NCBI GenBank assembly: GCA_031841125.1
Contig: CM063113.1
Span: 19,613,312 to 19,677,311 of the forward strand
Length of the DNA stretch: 64,000 nt
Reading direction: 5' to 3'
Source: Acanthococcus lagerstroemiae
Taxonomy: Eukaryota; Arthropoda; Insecta; Hemiptera; Eriococcidae
Below, piece by piece: positions 41,983 through 52,636 of the stretch. The notes under the pieces are model-generated. The model was not told where the DNA came from. It ran no database searches and was given only the letters and a program-made list of their open reading frames with translations. Within the stretch, counting starts at the first letter, position 1; every line of letters begins with the position of its first letter. Made by a program: the position numbers and the translations under genes.

Positions 41983-42237
41983 CCCTACCACTAAGCGAAA
42001 ACCTAGTATGTCCACAACAGATGTTTTTAAGGAATGCAGAAATTAACGTTTAGGAACGGAAATAGAGAAACTGTGAGCACCATTTGATGGCAGAAATGGC
42101 AAATTGATAATTGTACATGGCTTGACAGTTCGCCATCAGATCTTTTCAGCTTCTCTGTTTCCCTTCCTGGACCTTAATTTCTGCATGCCTTAAAAACATC
42201 TGTTGTAGACGTACTAGGTTTTCGCTGAGTGGTAGGG
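41983..42237. repeat. Foldback: two ~108-bp inverted arms
   Basis: The left arm 41983-42092 and right arm 42131-42237 are inverted copies (~85% identical by eye), separated by ~38 bp. Landmarks are CCTACCACT(A/C)AGCGAAAACC, ACAACAGATGTTTTTAAGG and TGCAGAAATTAA. Both arms can encode the same peptide pattern (PLSENLV..QQMFLR.AEI), so this may be a duplicated coding fragment of unknown origin rather than a MITE. Confidence 0.65.
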
Positions 42238-42394
42238 CAGTGTCGGTTTTGATTCTGACCTCTTCAGTTAAAGACTGAGGGGAAAGAAAACTTTCGTTAA
42301 AAATGTGAACCTCTGTGTATTTTCCCATAAGACGAGGAAGGGGTTTGAGCTACGTTTTCTTCTTATCCGATCGACGAAACTTTGCATAAATTTT

Positions 42395-42685
42395 ATTTTG
42401 TTGTATTTTATAAAAATTATTAAAATTTAAATAAAATTAAATTTAAAAAAAAAATTAATAATAGTATTAAATATATCAAATTAAAAAATTTTAATTTTAT
42501 AAACTCTAAAAACAACTCTAAAATTATTATATTATAATTTAACATAAAAAAATTTAACATTAAATTTATATAATTAAATAAATTATTTAATAAAATTATA
42601 AATTTTACTATTATTATTAATTTAAAATCATTCATTACCATAAAAACAATAAACTTAAAATGTTCTTATTATTATTATTATTTTG
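42395..42685. repeat. Extremely AT-rich block, possible organellar insertion
   Basis: Over 90% A+T by eye. The minus strand holds a 73-codon frame of Ile/Leu/Phe/Asn only, with hydrophobic segments, reminiscent of insect mitochondrial proteins but without a diagnostic motif. It could equally be an AT satellite. Confidence 0.35.
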
Positions 42686-44360
42686 AATTACCTACAGATC
42701 GTTGAGAAAGTTGTAGTCAAGAGTCGTAGCAAATATTATGGGTTATTGATTCTTGAACAAGTTTTCAAGAGTTAAAAAGTCTTCAGGAGCCTCGAGGAGT
42801 CTTTTAAAATCCCGATCAAGTTTAGGTGACTCCTTAGCCAGTGCGGAAGATACCTGAATGGAACCAATAGATCGTTTGCAAATGTGGAGACATCATAAGA
42901 CATCTTAAAAGCTTCTCGAGTAAGCCTAGAAAATCTTCAGCAATTTGAAAGATCGTCTTCTTGTCGTAAACAAATATGAAAGAATTTGTATCTCAGTCCA
43001 CTTTTATCAAAGAGTTAATGAAATGTGGAAAGTGTATAGAGTCTTGAGACTAGCTTTGAACAATACTCGAGTCTTCAGCATAATTTTAATAATAAATAAA
43101 TAAACAGCCTTCATTTTGGTCTGAACATAACACATCAATGCGTATAACCCAATAGTGTTTGTAAAATTGTAGCTAGCTGATTATTGCGGGCATAGACCTT
43201 CCCTATTTTGTTCCATATTTTACGGTTTTGGTACCTAGTGTTGAGCAAGTTCGGGAGAGTCTCAAATGGGCATTAAATAGTCTTAGTTGGAAGGAGTCTT
43301 GCAGTATTACACGAGTCTTGAAATGCTCAAGAGTTCTGAAATGTTGTTCCATGTATTGAAGAGCCATAATCAAACCTGGAAGAGTCGTGGAGATGATCGA
43401 TCCAAGAAGTTCTTGCTTTCGGATTTCTGCTTTCAAACATTATTTTTCGGCTTCTCCTTTCAATGTTTGCCCTCAGCACGAAAGAATCGAAAACTTCTGA
43501 CTTTTGACTTTTCCCCTCCTAATTGTGTGATTATTTCTAATTTACGATGTTTTGAAAAAGCAACCGTATGGAAATATCTTTTTAGGTACATTTTCCTGAG
43601 ACATATTCAATAGAAACGCACGAAAGAATTTTCTTCAGCTCTCAGCTTGCGGACTTTCAGCTTTTAGATTACGTTTGTTCGCCTTTCAGTTTTTGGATTC
43701 TGTTCTTGAGAGCTAATATATGCTGATACTCTGGTTTTTGTCCTTCTGGCTGTTACCCTTGAATATGCCAGAGTTCTGAAACTTTCGGCTTTCGGCTTAC
43801 CGTTTTCTTCCATTTCTTCGTTTTCTGCGAGGTCTGTACTTTCCAGAATTAGTATACGAGTATCTGCAACCTCGTGCAAACCCGAATCGTGAGAGGTCGA
43901 CGCGGAAATGTAATAAATGAATCGGGAAATTCGTTTCGAAAAGATTTTGGGCAAACATCCAGTCGCGATATAATCGTGCGAAGCATTTTCGCGCGGAAAT
44001 TACGCTGCGTGGAGACAGGCGACGCGACGCGGCGAATGAGCGAAAGAGATGTATCGCGCTCCGTGTTCCGTAAACGAAGACGGCTTCTGTGTCATTAATA
44101 CTGCATATCCCCCGGAATCGAAGGCGGTTATAAATTTCAACTTCGAGGCATTACGATTATCTGTTTCTCTCGGAATACCTACATTAAGAGCTAGCTGCTT
44201 TTTTCCCCCTTCGTGGAAACTCCATTACAAAAATCGTTAATTTTGAACACGGCTTTTTGGCTGTTGGGCCTCGGTTGAGAAGCGCGTGGATGTCGAACGC
44301 GATATTTTTCTCGCCGCGTGAACTTCGAGGGCTTCGAAATAGCGCCGTTGTGGGACTGTT
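42686..44360. other. Non-coding stretch with dispersed AGTCTTGA-type motifs
   Basis: GAGTCTT/CAAGAGT motifs recur from 42770 to 43330 and again at 48980-49110, with no regular period. 43870-44340 is richer in CpG. No gene is supported. Confidence 0.4.
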
Positions 44361-44436
44361 GAAATAATGTCTTTTCACCCAGTGTTGATCGAGTAAATGA
44401 AATAATGTCTTTTCACCCAGTGTTGATCAAGTAAAT
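44361..44436. repeat. 38-bp tandem duplication
   Basis: GAAATAATGTCTTTTCACCC begins at 44361 and 44399. Units are identical except one G/A change. Confidence 0.88.
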
Positions 44437-44744
44437 GTCACGTGATAAATTCTGTGGTTTTCGGATTCTCTGAGTCCATTCTTGAGGTTAGGCGCACTTC
44501 AATCCTAAAAGAACCCCACGGGGGTTGGCCCATGAAAATTGCTGTAATTATCTTTGAATATATCGATTATAAGGCTTCTTGAGCTACCGAATTCATATGT
44601 GAGTCATCTGAAACATTAAGAGTGTGTATATGGGCACGAATAATATCAAAAATGGGTTATCTCGAGTAGCTGTGCTCATTTTTTGGGGGTAATTTCAGCT
44701 GTAACCAGAAGATTTTACGGGAGGCTTTAACCAGAAATGAGAAG

Positions 44745-45455
44745 TTGAGTTTGTGGACTCAGGGTGATGTTCACTTACATAGCATACAAAAAATATGCCC
44801 CATTTTACACGAGTATAAAATGAAAGAAGATACAGTAAATTTTGTAAAAGACTTAAGCATCATTTTGGATTCGAAATTATTATTCAATATGCATATCGAT
44901 CGCATAACTTTCAAATCTAAAGAAATAGTTGGCTTCATAAAGAGAAATGAAACTTGTTATAAAAGTCTAGAAACAGTGAAAATTCTTTATTCTAGTTTCG
45001 TCAGACGAATATTGGAATTCTCCTCTGTTATATGGGATCCCAAAACTCAACAAGGTAAAGATAAAATTGAGAAAATTCAAAAAAGATGTTTCAGATACTT
45101 ATATGTATTGCAAATCTTCTTGAGGGATGTTTTGAATAACAAAATTTTGGATTCCAACAACTTAACACATATTCAATTCAGGCCCCTACATTTAATACAA
45201 GAAATACTGATCTATTTGTGACACGTAGAGGCTCAGCATCAAGTATGGACAATACTCTAGCGTTACATAATATTACCCATAAAGACCCTGGAATCAACCT
45301 AATCTTAATGAGTAGGAAACAGTATATTTCATCGTCATTAAAGTACTCGAGGGTATGTAGGTCCTACCTAGTCTCTGCAGTTCTTTCCCTTCTAAATCTA
45401 AATACCTTTATTGAGGAGAATTATTTGCATTTACATTCTATTAACTATAGATTTC
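44745..45455 (+). pseudogene. LINE RT C-terminal fragment, + strand
   Basis: An open frame to 45221 reads FVKDLSIILDSKLLFNMHID, IVGFIKRN, and FVRRILEFSSVIWDP...DKIEKIQKRCFRYLY. Then, in the next frame, FVTRRGSASSMDNTL continues to about 45455. Same family as 22514-23000. It lacks the catalytic box, is 5'-truncated, and abuts the RTE fragment at 45463. Confidence 0.7.
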
Positions 45456-45462
45456 TTAACAT

Positions 45463-47170
45463 CTATGGGTAGGTTCTTCGGCCCTTAACAAGCAAAGGTG
45501 TATCTTGCAGTCTCTCCCATTCCGTTCTGTTTGCGGCTATTGTTGGGTAGTTTTTGTTTCTGAGGAAGTTAGTTATGTCGTCCCTCCATCTGGTTGGTGG
45601 TCTGCCCTGCTTTCTTTTTCTGTCTATGGGTTGCCAAAATGTTGTTCTATATGTCCATCTGTCGTCTTTCAGTCGCGAAACGTGCCCCGCCCATGCCCAT
45701 TTTTGATTTCTAATGTATGACACTGCATCCGTATTGAACTTCAGTCTGTTTTTTATTGTGGATATCCTGATATGATCTTTTTTCTTGATGTTTAGCATCG
45801 ATCTTTCTATTGCGTTTTGGGTTGTTTTTACTTTGCCAATCTTTTTTCCGGTGAGGGTCCATGTTTGAGCGCCGTAGGTCAAGGTGGGGATAACGCACAT
45901 ATTAAATATTTGGCTTTTGTGGAAATTGCTAAAGTTACCTTTGAAAATGTTTTTTAGGAACCAGTACTTCGACCAGGTTTTGGTTATTCTCGTGTTTATC
46001 TCTTTTTCCGTTTTGTTGTCAAATGATATTTGTTGTCCTAGATATGTGGTCGCTTGCACTATTTTTAATTCTGCTGACTCTGTTTTTAATTCCAATCTTG
46101 AAGGGGTTGTTTCATCTTTAATCATTATCTTCGTTTTGCTCGCACTCATTATTAGCCGTGACTGTCTGCCGTGTTTATCGAGTTCTTCGATCATCGATTT
46201 TAGTTATTTTTCTGAGTTTAGATCATCTTACGCCGTTCACATTTATTCCTTTCTCTTCCCAGTTTAGCTCTTTGAACACACCCTCCAGCACACTGTTGAA
46301 TATGATCGGGGACAGCGGATCGCCCTGTTTGACCCCTCTCCTAATTTCGAAGTATGCTCCGGTATTTTCTGTTTTAATTCGGGCTTTCAATCCCGTATAC
46401 ATTTCTTTTATCACGTCTGTATAGTTTTTTGGCACTCCTTGGTTTTTCAGTGTTTTTTCCATAAAAGAGTGGTTTAGTGAGTCGAAGGCTTTTGTGTAAT
46501 CGATCAGCGCTAGGTATAGGTCGATTTGGTACTCTGAGCATTTTTCCATGATCTGATTCAGGCTGTGTAAATGGTCAACCGTCGAGAATGTTTTCCGGAA
46601 GCCTGCTTGTCCCTTATACCGCACAAATGTGGATTGTTTCGGCCCCTCGTCTACCTTCAACCCGCAGTTCTCAATTCACAATTTTCAACTGCCACCTGTG
46701 GACCTACGCGCCCCTCGCCTGTTTTTTCCGTTATTTTCATCTGTAGTTCCTTCTCTTGTTTTCCATATAACTTACTATAGAAGTTCGTGCTACTTTGTTG
46801 ATTTCCTTTCTGTCATACACTTTATTTTTACTATCGTCTTCTGAATAAGTCAACCAATAATTGCCAAGGGAGGATAATTTTCTTATCGTTTTGGTGCTTT
46901 TTGTCGAATCAAGAATTTGTTGTGTTTGATTTATAATTTGCTCGTTTCTAAATTCCCGTAGTTTTCTCTTAGTTTCAGTATTTCTCGTAGTTTTATTCTT
47001 TCTTTAGGGCTCCTGTACATTTTGATTCTCAGTTTTTCTCTTTTGTCAGTTAATTCTCGTATCTCTTTGGGAATATTTTCCTTTTTACTTTTTGATTTTT
47101 GGTTCGTAACTTTCTGAGCTGTCCAAGTTATGGCTTCCGAAAGTTGTTCACATATCCTGTCCACCCCCTT
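45463..47170 (-). pseudogene. RTE-like LINE, linker to C-terminus, catalytic segment deleted
   Basis: Minus order: linker with KEIRELTDKREKLRIKMY (47080); a decayed stretch 46930-46660; AGFRKTFSTVDHLHSLNQIM (46590), ALIDYTKAFDSLNH (first catalytic Asp), RRGVKQGDPLSPIIFNSVLE (46310) and WEEKGINVNGVR (46230). Then the expected NLRFADDIVL segment is absent, and the sequence resumes at DDLNSEK and MIEELDKHG (46194). An intact 243-codon C-terminal frame follows: YLGQQISF, LTYGAQTWTLT, WAGHVSRLKDDRW and GRPPTRWRDDI, ending at 45463. RTE-clade organisation; inactive. Confidence 0.82.
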
Positions 47171-47371
47171 TTCTTTTTCTCTAGTATGTGTCTATATATT
47201 GCTCGGGCTAGTTCCTGTTCGTACCCTTAAGTATCTTCCCCAATGCTCAACATGTCTTTTCCTTTATATTTTGGTGATTTTGGTTTACATCTCATCGCGG
47301 TGTTCGAATCTTGTTAATTTCGATGCCATTGGTTGGTGCTAGACTATGTGATGCTCCGAATTTGAATTTGT

Positions 47372-48037
47372 CTAGTGTTGGTTGAGCTGGATAACTGCTA
47401 TACTAAGACTGTCTTTTTTGCGCAGCTGTAACTTTTTTTTAGTGGATTCTACTTGTTTGAGTTCTCCAAGGCTTCTGTCTTCCACTTTCCGTTTTGCCCG
47501 GCTGGTCGCCTCGATTTGTTTTCGGATTTCCTGCGTCACCCCTCCGATGGCCCCTTGCAGCTGTTGGAGAGTTTGTTGTTCATCCGTGTCCAACACGTCC
47601 TCCCCCGCCGTCAGTACTCCTGGTGTGGTTGGTTACCAGTCGAGCTGTTCCGGACTGATTATTTTGAAGGACTGGGTGTCGTCTTAGTGTTCTTTTACGA
47701 ACCCCTGACAGTCGTTTGTCGGTACAAAAGCCAGAACGCCTTCTCTCTTGATTTGTTTTGTCTTTCGTAGCAGCTCGGCTGTTTGCGCCGTAAGGTGTTC
47801 ATCGCTGTATATCGGCTGGCTAGAATCGAATTGAAAATGCAAAAACATTTTTTCCGTCGCATCCACCATTTGCGCTAGAAAGTGATTCGTTTCACCGTCT
47901 CTCCGAAAGGCATACCTGCGAATATTGATCCCGATTTCAGTCGGCCGGTGTCCGATATCGACGACCAACTTCGGTAAAGCGACTTGAGTGGCGTGAAATC
48001 GCTCACAGAATATTTTGGTTGGTGAGAAGGTGTGCAT
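47372..48037 (-). pseudogene. Unrecognised broken ORF of ~220 codons
   Basis: One frame runs from ATG 48037 to the stop at 47372, with only two internal stops (47684-47686 and one near 47640). The first 117 residues contain KLVVDIGHRPTEIGINIRRY and FLAQMVDATEKMFLHFQFD. The last ~75 are charged and coiled-coil-like (QQLQGAIGGVTQEIRKQIEA, LGELKQVESTKKK). The length of nearly open frame suggests a recent pseudogene or a retroelement ORF1. It lies just 5' of the RTE relic on the same strand and could be its first ORF. No family recognised. Confidence 0.5.
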
Positions 48038-50514
48038 GCTGAAAGCTGAATCTTAGTTCTCAAAACCGTGTTGGCTCTTCGCAAATGGGTTCTGTAACTC
48101 TGGAAAATGAAAACTGCCGAACCTATAACCCGTTGGAACATCGATCAACCGGATTACGTTTTTAAGCTGGCTCATTTCGGCATTTACATAATACATATTT
48201 TCTGAGACGCCTTCTTGTCATCATCGTCTTCTACGGCGGCCTTTTGCGAATTAAGGTGACGTCGAATCGATTTATAATAGCGTATCGCGTATTATAGTAC
48301 ACGCGACGTAAATTAAATATTCCGAGTGCGATTCCTGTCAACACACTGGCACATCTCTGATTTTTTGGGAGGGTTGCTGAGGAGTACGGAAGCGAAATTA
48401 TACCGAAGTTTAATTTATGAAATTCCTATCACGTAACGAATCCGAACTCGAAACACATGCCATCTCTGTTTATTCGGCGCTACCTCCTCTTTTTCCGCTA
48501 CACACACGGCTGCCGCATTTTACTCTCTCGACTCTCGCATCTTGAAATCAATTTTTTTCAATCTATTTCCAATCTCGAATTCCCGCAACTGCGAATTCTC
48601 TACGAATACCCATTAAAAATTTATTATCCGACAGTGTGCATCTCGGGCGGGCACGCGGCTATGGGAATAGTCGTGATTTTGTATGTCAAGTCTCGATGCT
48701 TTGAAATCCGCGGTAGTACTGATCATGTTCGGATAACTTCGTCGTACGAGTTGGGTACATGGATACAGGGGGAGAACAGCGAGGCGATTGTCTCTTCTCG
48801 AGAGAAAAACTGAAACCAGAAACGCTTCAGGAATAATGAAGTCTTACCCAGTCTGGAACGCGTCTGATAGAATCTTAAAAATAAGCGTAAATAGTCAACC
48901 TAGAGTGGGAAGGGGAGCGTGGGCTCATTGATGGCTGACTGGTATCAAAATACTACTGAACATGCTTTACAATTGTTTTAAGGAATCCTAACCAGTACGA
49001 AAGAGATTCAAAATTCGTAAACTAATCTTCAAGAGTGGTCATGACTTTCAAATCCTTTTAAGAATCTTAAATGGGTTTTGAAAAGTAGTGATTAAGTCTT
49101 GTAGAGTCATGATCAGGTAATAAACAGTTTTGAACGGAGAAGAAACTTTTAAGAAGCGTGTATTTGTTTAAAACAAGCGCGGAAGAATTTTTATTCGTCA
49201 TGACCCGGGTTTGAAAATTTATTTGAACACGGAACAGTTGTAATAAAAATCTTAAAGCGAAACTTGAATTGCTTCTTAAAGAGCTTGAAACAAGTCAGGA
49301 GTGTGGAATGAGTGTTTGGGTTAGTTTCAATTGTTGTTGTTGTTTTGTTGATATACTCCTTCGTTTCTCGACTAGTAGGTTGCGTCTCTCCACTTTTTTC
49401 TCTCCTGCGCTAATTTTTTTCATTTATGAGAAGAATTTACTCTACCATTCCCTCTAACAGTAGCAACAATTGTAAAAATTGTATAAATGTATGAAAAGAA
49501 GAAAAGAAAAGAGGAAAGGAGGAGTAAGTCGAAAGGCCGGTACGTTGGTAAATTAAGGGAAATTAAATGAACTCTAATATAACGTATTAACTTTATTTTA
49601 CAAAATGAAGACATAACCGATATTGTCAGTTAATTAAGCAAATGATGCGAAAACCTTGTAGGCGCGAGGGCCGGATCTTTGGCGCGTCTGCCGATTGGTA
49701 CCACCTGGAATTTAAGATAATAATCGCGTTTGAGTACCATGATTCGAAATCTAGCAAGACATGTAAACTGTGAGGTATGACCCTCATGATCTGTCCCGCC
49801 ACACTGCCTCGTCGGCCAGTGCAAGGTATCGCAGTAGGTACGCCGCTAATCCACCCTGGCCACACTTGTGCGGGGGTTAGGGGACCTCCGCCTCGAGGCC
49901 TACGTACTCCCTGAGTACGGATCGCTCTGCTACGTGAGACCGCTCACGTGAGGCTGTTCGTCATATTCTCGCCTGAGCATCCCGCTCTGCATAATGAGCG
50001 TACGTCGATACCCGGCAAGACAGTCTTGAGTATGCGCAACTCATTATCCTAATCAATATATAATGAAACAATTCAATATCGAAGTAGGGTAAGCCTACGA
50101 AAAGATTGGTACTCCGTGAGTAAACTTTGGCTCGTCCAGCTGCCACTACACTATCACGATACGAAACACAATACTGCACAGACGACTCTCGCAATGGTAG
50201 CCTGTCGAAGAATGCACCAAGCATCCTGGGTCGTCCCTACGAGTTCCTGTCCGCGTGGCGGAAACACATTATGCAGATATGTAGGTGGCAGCTAGAGCCT
50301 GTTTTTGCACCATCAGCTGGGAGATGAGAGAGGATTACCTGCTCGTGAGAGTCAGGTACGCGCTAACGAAATGACTTCGCTGCAGCGAATGCTGTCTGCA
50401 GTGATTCCTAACATATTGAAGCCATGCATCCCAAAATTAGGGAACTACAATTTACCATTTCTTTACACAATATCCAAAAAACTATTGCCTGGATCCAGGA
50501 AATGTACAATACCT
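48038..50514. other. Non-coding stretch
   Basis: 49321-49480 shares AGTAGGTTGCGTCTCTCCA with 27161 and CCATTCCCTCTA(A/G)CAGTA with 31321, so it is a mosaic of old repeat ends. 49590-50290 is GC-richer, with unclassified sequence; on the minus strand it has AAAATAAAG near its edge, so a degraded LTR is possible but unproven. No gene seen. Confidence 0.4.
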
Positions 50515-50905
50515 GTGTTGAAACGTTGAAAATACCTCGTTAATGGCGCCAAACCTACGTAATAGCTATCCAAAAACCAGGCAAAGATCCAGATGATGCA
50601 AAGGCTACTGGCCTATATCGCTCTTGTGCCACCTGTATAAGATATTCGATAGAGCTGTTCTAGGCCCTGTGTCTGAATGTATTGATAAAAGCCTGACCAG
50701 GCAACGGGCGAGCTTCAGACCTGGAAAGTCCTGCACTGGCCAGGTCCTGAATCTAACACAGCATATCGAAGATAGTTTCGAGAGAAATGTAAGGTCACTG
50801 GTACTGTGTTCGTGGACCTCACTCACAGCAGCCTTCAATATAGTGTGTCACCGGATACTTCGGTTCAAGGTGTATCAGCTGACCGGGGGCGGAGATTTTC
50901 GTGTC
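50515..50905 (+). pseudogene. LINE RT N-terminal fragment
   Basis: On the + strand: LKIPR*WRQTYVIAIQKPGK, DPDDAKATGLYRSCATCI, then in the next frame LYKIFDRAVLGPVSECIDK (50640), a QRASFRPGKSCTGQVLNLT segment, and SLTAAFNIVCHRI, where the catalytic Asp of 'DLTAA' is altered by a shift. It is the upstream part of the same kind of LINE as 55228-56415. A poly-T containing unrelated sequence follows after 50905. Confidence 0.7.
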
Positions 50906-51539
50906 GCGCTTGCGACATGTCAGATTTTTTTTTTGCGACATGCCAAAAATTCGTCGGACTTCGGAAAAAAGCTTTTCTTCGCAATTTTTTCAATCGTAGT
51001 GAAATGAAAAGAAAACCACTTTTATGGTTGAACTGAGCAACACCTATTGGAATGTTACACAACTACATCTAGGCGAATTCAGCATTTGATGTAAAAGGTG
51101 CGTTCACCATTGCTGGGCTCTCCTGGTGACCTGTTGGGGATTCACGTCACAGGAATACAGGAAGGGGCACTCACAGACTAACGCAGTGGCAGCTTAAAAA
51201 TACCAAGTTACCAACTAAGTCGAAATATATCCTAGCCGCTTACCCCTGAAATTAATGCCACTTGATGTCTCCTCCATCCGTCGTTTTGACCAAACGGGTA
51301 CGGGCCTGGTTCCTCCTAATCTACAGCTTAGCGATGTATATATAAATGTACAGGAGACAGGGGGCTGGAGCCTCTGCTCCCTATTTGGTGCCACGGTCCA
51401 CCTCAGAGTTCGAGCAGGATGTAACGGACACAATAAAATTAATGTCCGTCAGTCGCATATAGAAGTGCGGGCTTCTCCAGTACATAAAACTAAAAGAACG
51501 CTGTAGGAACTTACTGCGCGATTTAATGTGCCAAGGGTA
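50906..51539. other. Non-coding stretch
   Basis: No element assigned. The GCGACATG motif is repeated at about 50914 and 50935. The open frames here have no motif. Confidence 0.4.
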
Positions 51540-51622
51540 TAGTGTCCATTGTGGAGTGTGAGTTAACTTGGTTATACATATTCCTTTTGTAGGGTGTGCC
51601 AATTCACTTTTCCTTCTGCTGT

Positions 51623-51664
51623 ATTCCAGAGCGCTTTCGGCTGTTATGCCATCATCAGTGGAGT
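51623..51664 (-). ncRNA. Hammerhead ribozyme candidate, intact core
   Basis: On the minus strand: stem I CTCCA; core CTGATGA; stem II GGC-ATAACA-GCC with one unpaired T; GAAA; self-complementary stem III AGCGCT; cleavage triplet CTC; stem I partner TGGAAT. All invariant core bases, including G5, G8, A9, G12, A13 and A14, are present. A stem III this short is typical of the minimal type I hammerheads reported in Penelope-like elements, which may act as dimers. Lies 3' of the endonuclease in the terminal repeat. Confidence 0.7.
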
Positions 51665-51792
51665 CCCTTAAATGAGACTTGTCTCTTGTGGTCCTGTAGT
51701 TATATTCGAGGGTAGTACCGTATGGTGAGCCTGTTTAGTCTTGCGTTCCTATTGGTTGTCTGTGAATATGCAGTCTGTCCAATCCGTGGGTG

Positions 51793-52470
51793 TTATGTTA
51801 TTAGTTGGAATAAGTTCTCACTTTGGAAGTTAGTTGTTGTATTTATTAGGTTGTTTTGTTTTGTTTTTGCCTTTATTATTTCTAGTTGTTCTTTTAATTT
51901 TCTTCTTCTTGTGTTGTTTTCTGTGTATAAAATTTTGTACTTTTCTGTCAATTTGTCATTGTTGTGTCCCTGGTCATTGCAGTGTTTTCCAAACAGTGAT
52001 TTGTCATCATTTAGCTTCTGTGATTTTTCGTGTTCTTTGATTCTGGTTCTGAATTTTCTGCCAGTTTCTCCAATGTAGGTCATGTCACAGTGTTCACAGT
52101 CCAGTCTGTATACTCCGCTGCTGTTGTTTCTGTCCTTTTTTTCTGTTTTGTCATTGCTTATTTGTTTGATCAGCGGTGGTCTGTTTTTGATTCTGAGTTT
52201 TATGTTGTATTGGTTGAAGATTTTTTGTATTTTGTATGTATGTGTTCCTGTGAATGGTATTGCTCCTGCGTATTTGTCTGTTTTTGTGGTTATTGGTTCG
52301 GTGTCTGTATTTTTTGGTTGTGTTAGTTTGTTAATTATTCTGTCTACTGTTTGTGGTTGGTATTTGTTGTTAATTGCTATTTGTTTAATTTTGTTAATTT
52401 CTGTTGTTCTAAGGTTGTTGTCATTTAGTATGTTGACTGCTCTGTGGCAGTAGTTGTGTAGTGCTGCCAT
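51793..52470 (-). CDS. PLE copy 2 GIY-YIG endonuclease frame
   Basis: A 225-codon open frame; it stays open upstream to a TAA at 52585-52587 that replaces Tyr in an INYLDL motif of copy 1, so the listed ATG (52470) is probably just an internal Met of a longer RT-EN protein. Residues ~1-120 are the linker (HNYCHRAVNILNDNN, IIKQISNDK). From ~123, GVYRLDCEHCDMTYIGETGR carries the GIY-YIG-type motif (here VYR...YIG) with the upstream CxxC typical of Penelope endonucleases, and RIKEHEKS supplies the catalytic Arg region. The C-terminus is complete (SENLFQLIT). The domain cuts the target DNA for insertion. Confidence 0.78.
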   Translation of the reverse strand: MAALHNYCHRAVNILNDNNLRTTEINKIKQIAINNKYQPQTVDRIINKLTQPKNTDTEPITTKTDKYAGAIPFTGTHTYKIQKIFNQYNIKLRIKNRPPLIKQISNDKTEKKDRNNSSGVYRLDCEHCDMTYIGETGRKFRTRIKEHEKSQKLNDDKSLFGKHCNDQGHNNDKLTEKYKILYTENNTRRRKLKEQLEIIKAKTKQNNLINTTTNFQSENLFQLIT

Positions 52471-52636
52471 TTTGTGTTTTTGATGGTGAAATGAGTCTTT
52501 AGGTATTATTGCGTCAGTGTGGGTGGGTTTTCTGTAGATGCTGTATTGTATCTTCTTGTCTTTTATTTGTATTGTAAGGTCGAGTTAGTTGATGGTTTTG
52601 TTGCCTTTTTCCATTGTGAACTTTATGTTGTTGCTT

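Noticed and set aside
49420..49480. LINE RT C-terminus
   Set aside because: Only ~50 bp resemble 31300-31350; too short to call a separate element.
49590..50290. Possible solo LTR
   Set aside because: No matching TG...CA ends, no target duplication and no second copy in the window.
51722..52453. + strand frames of 118-123 codons resembling membrane proteins
   Set aside because: Antisense of the PLE copy 2 endonuclease; the A-rich coding strand gives F/L/C-rich antisense frames.
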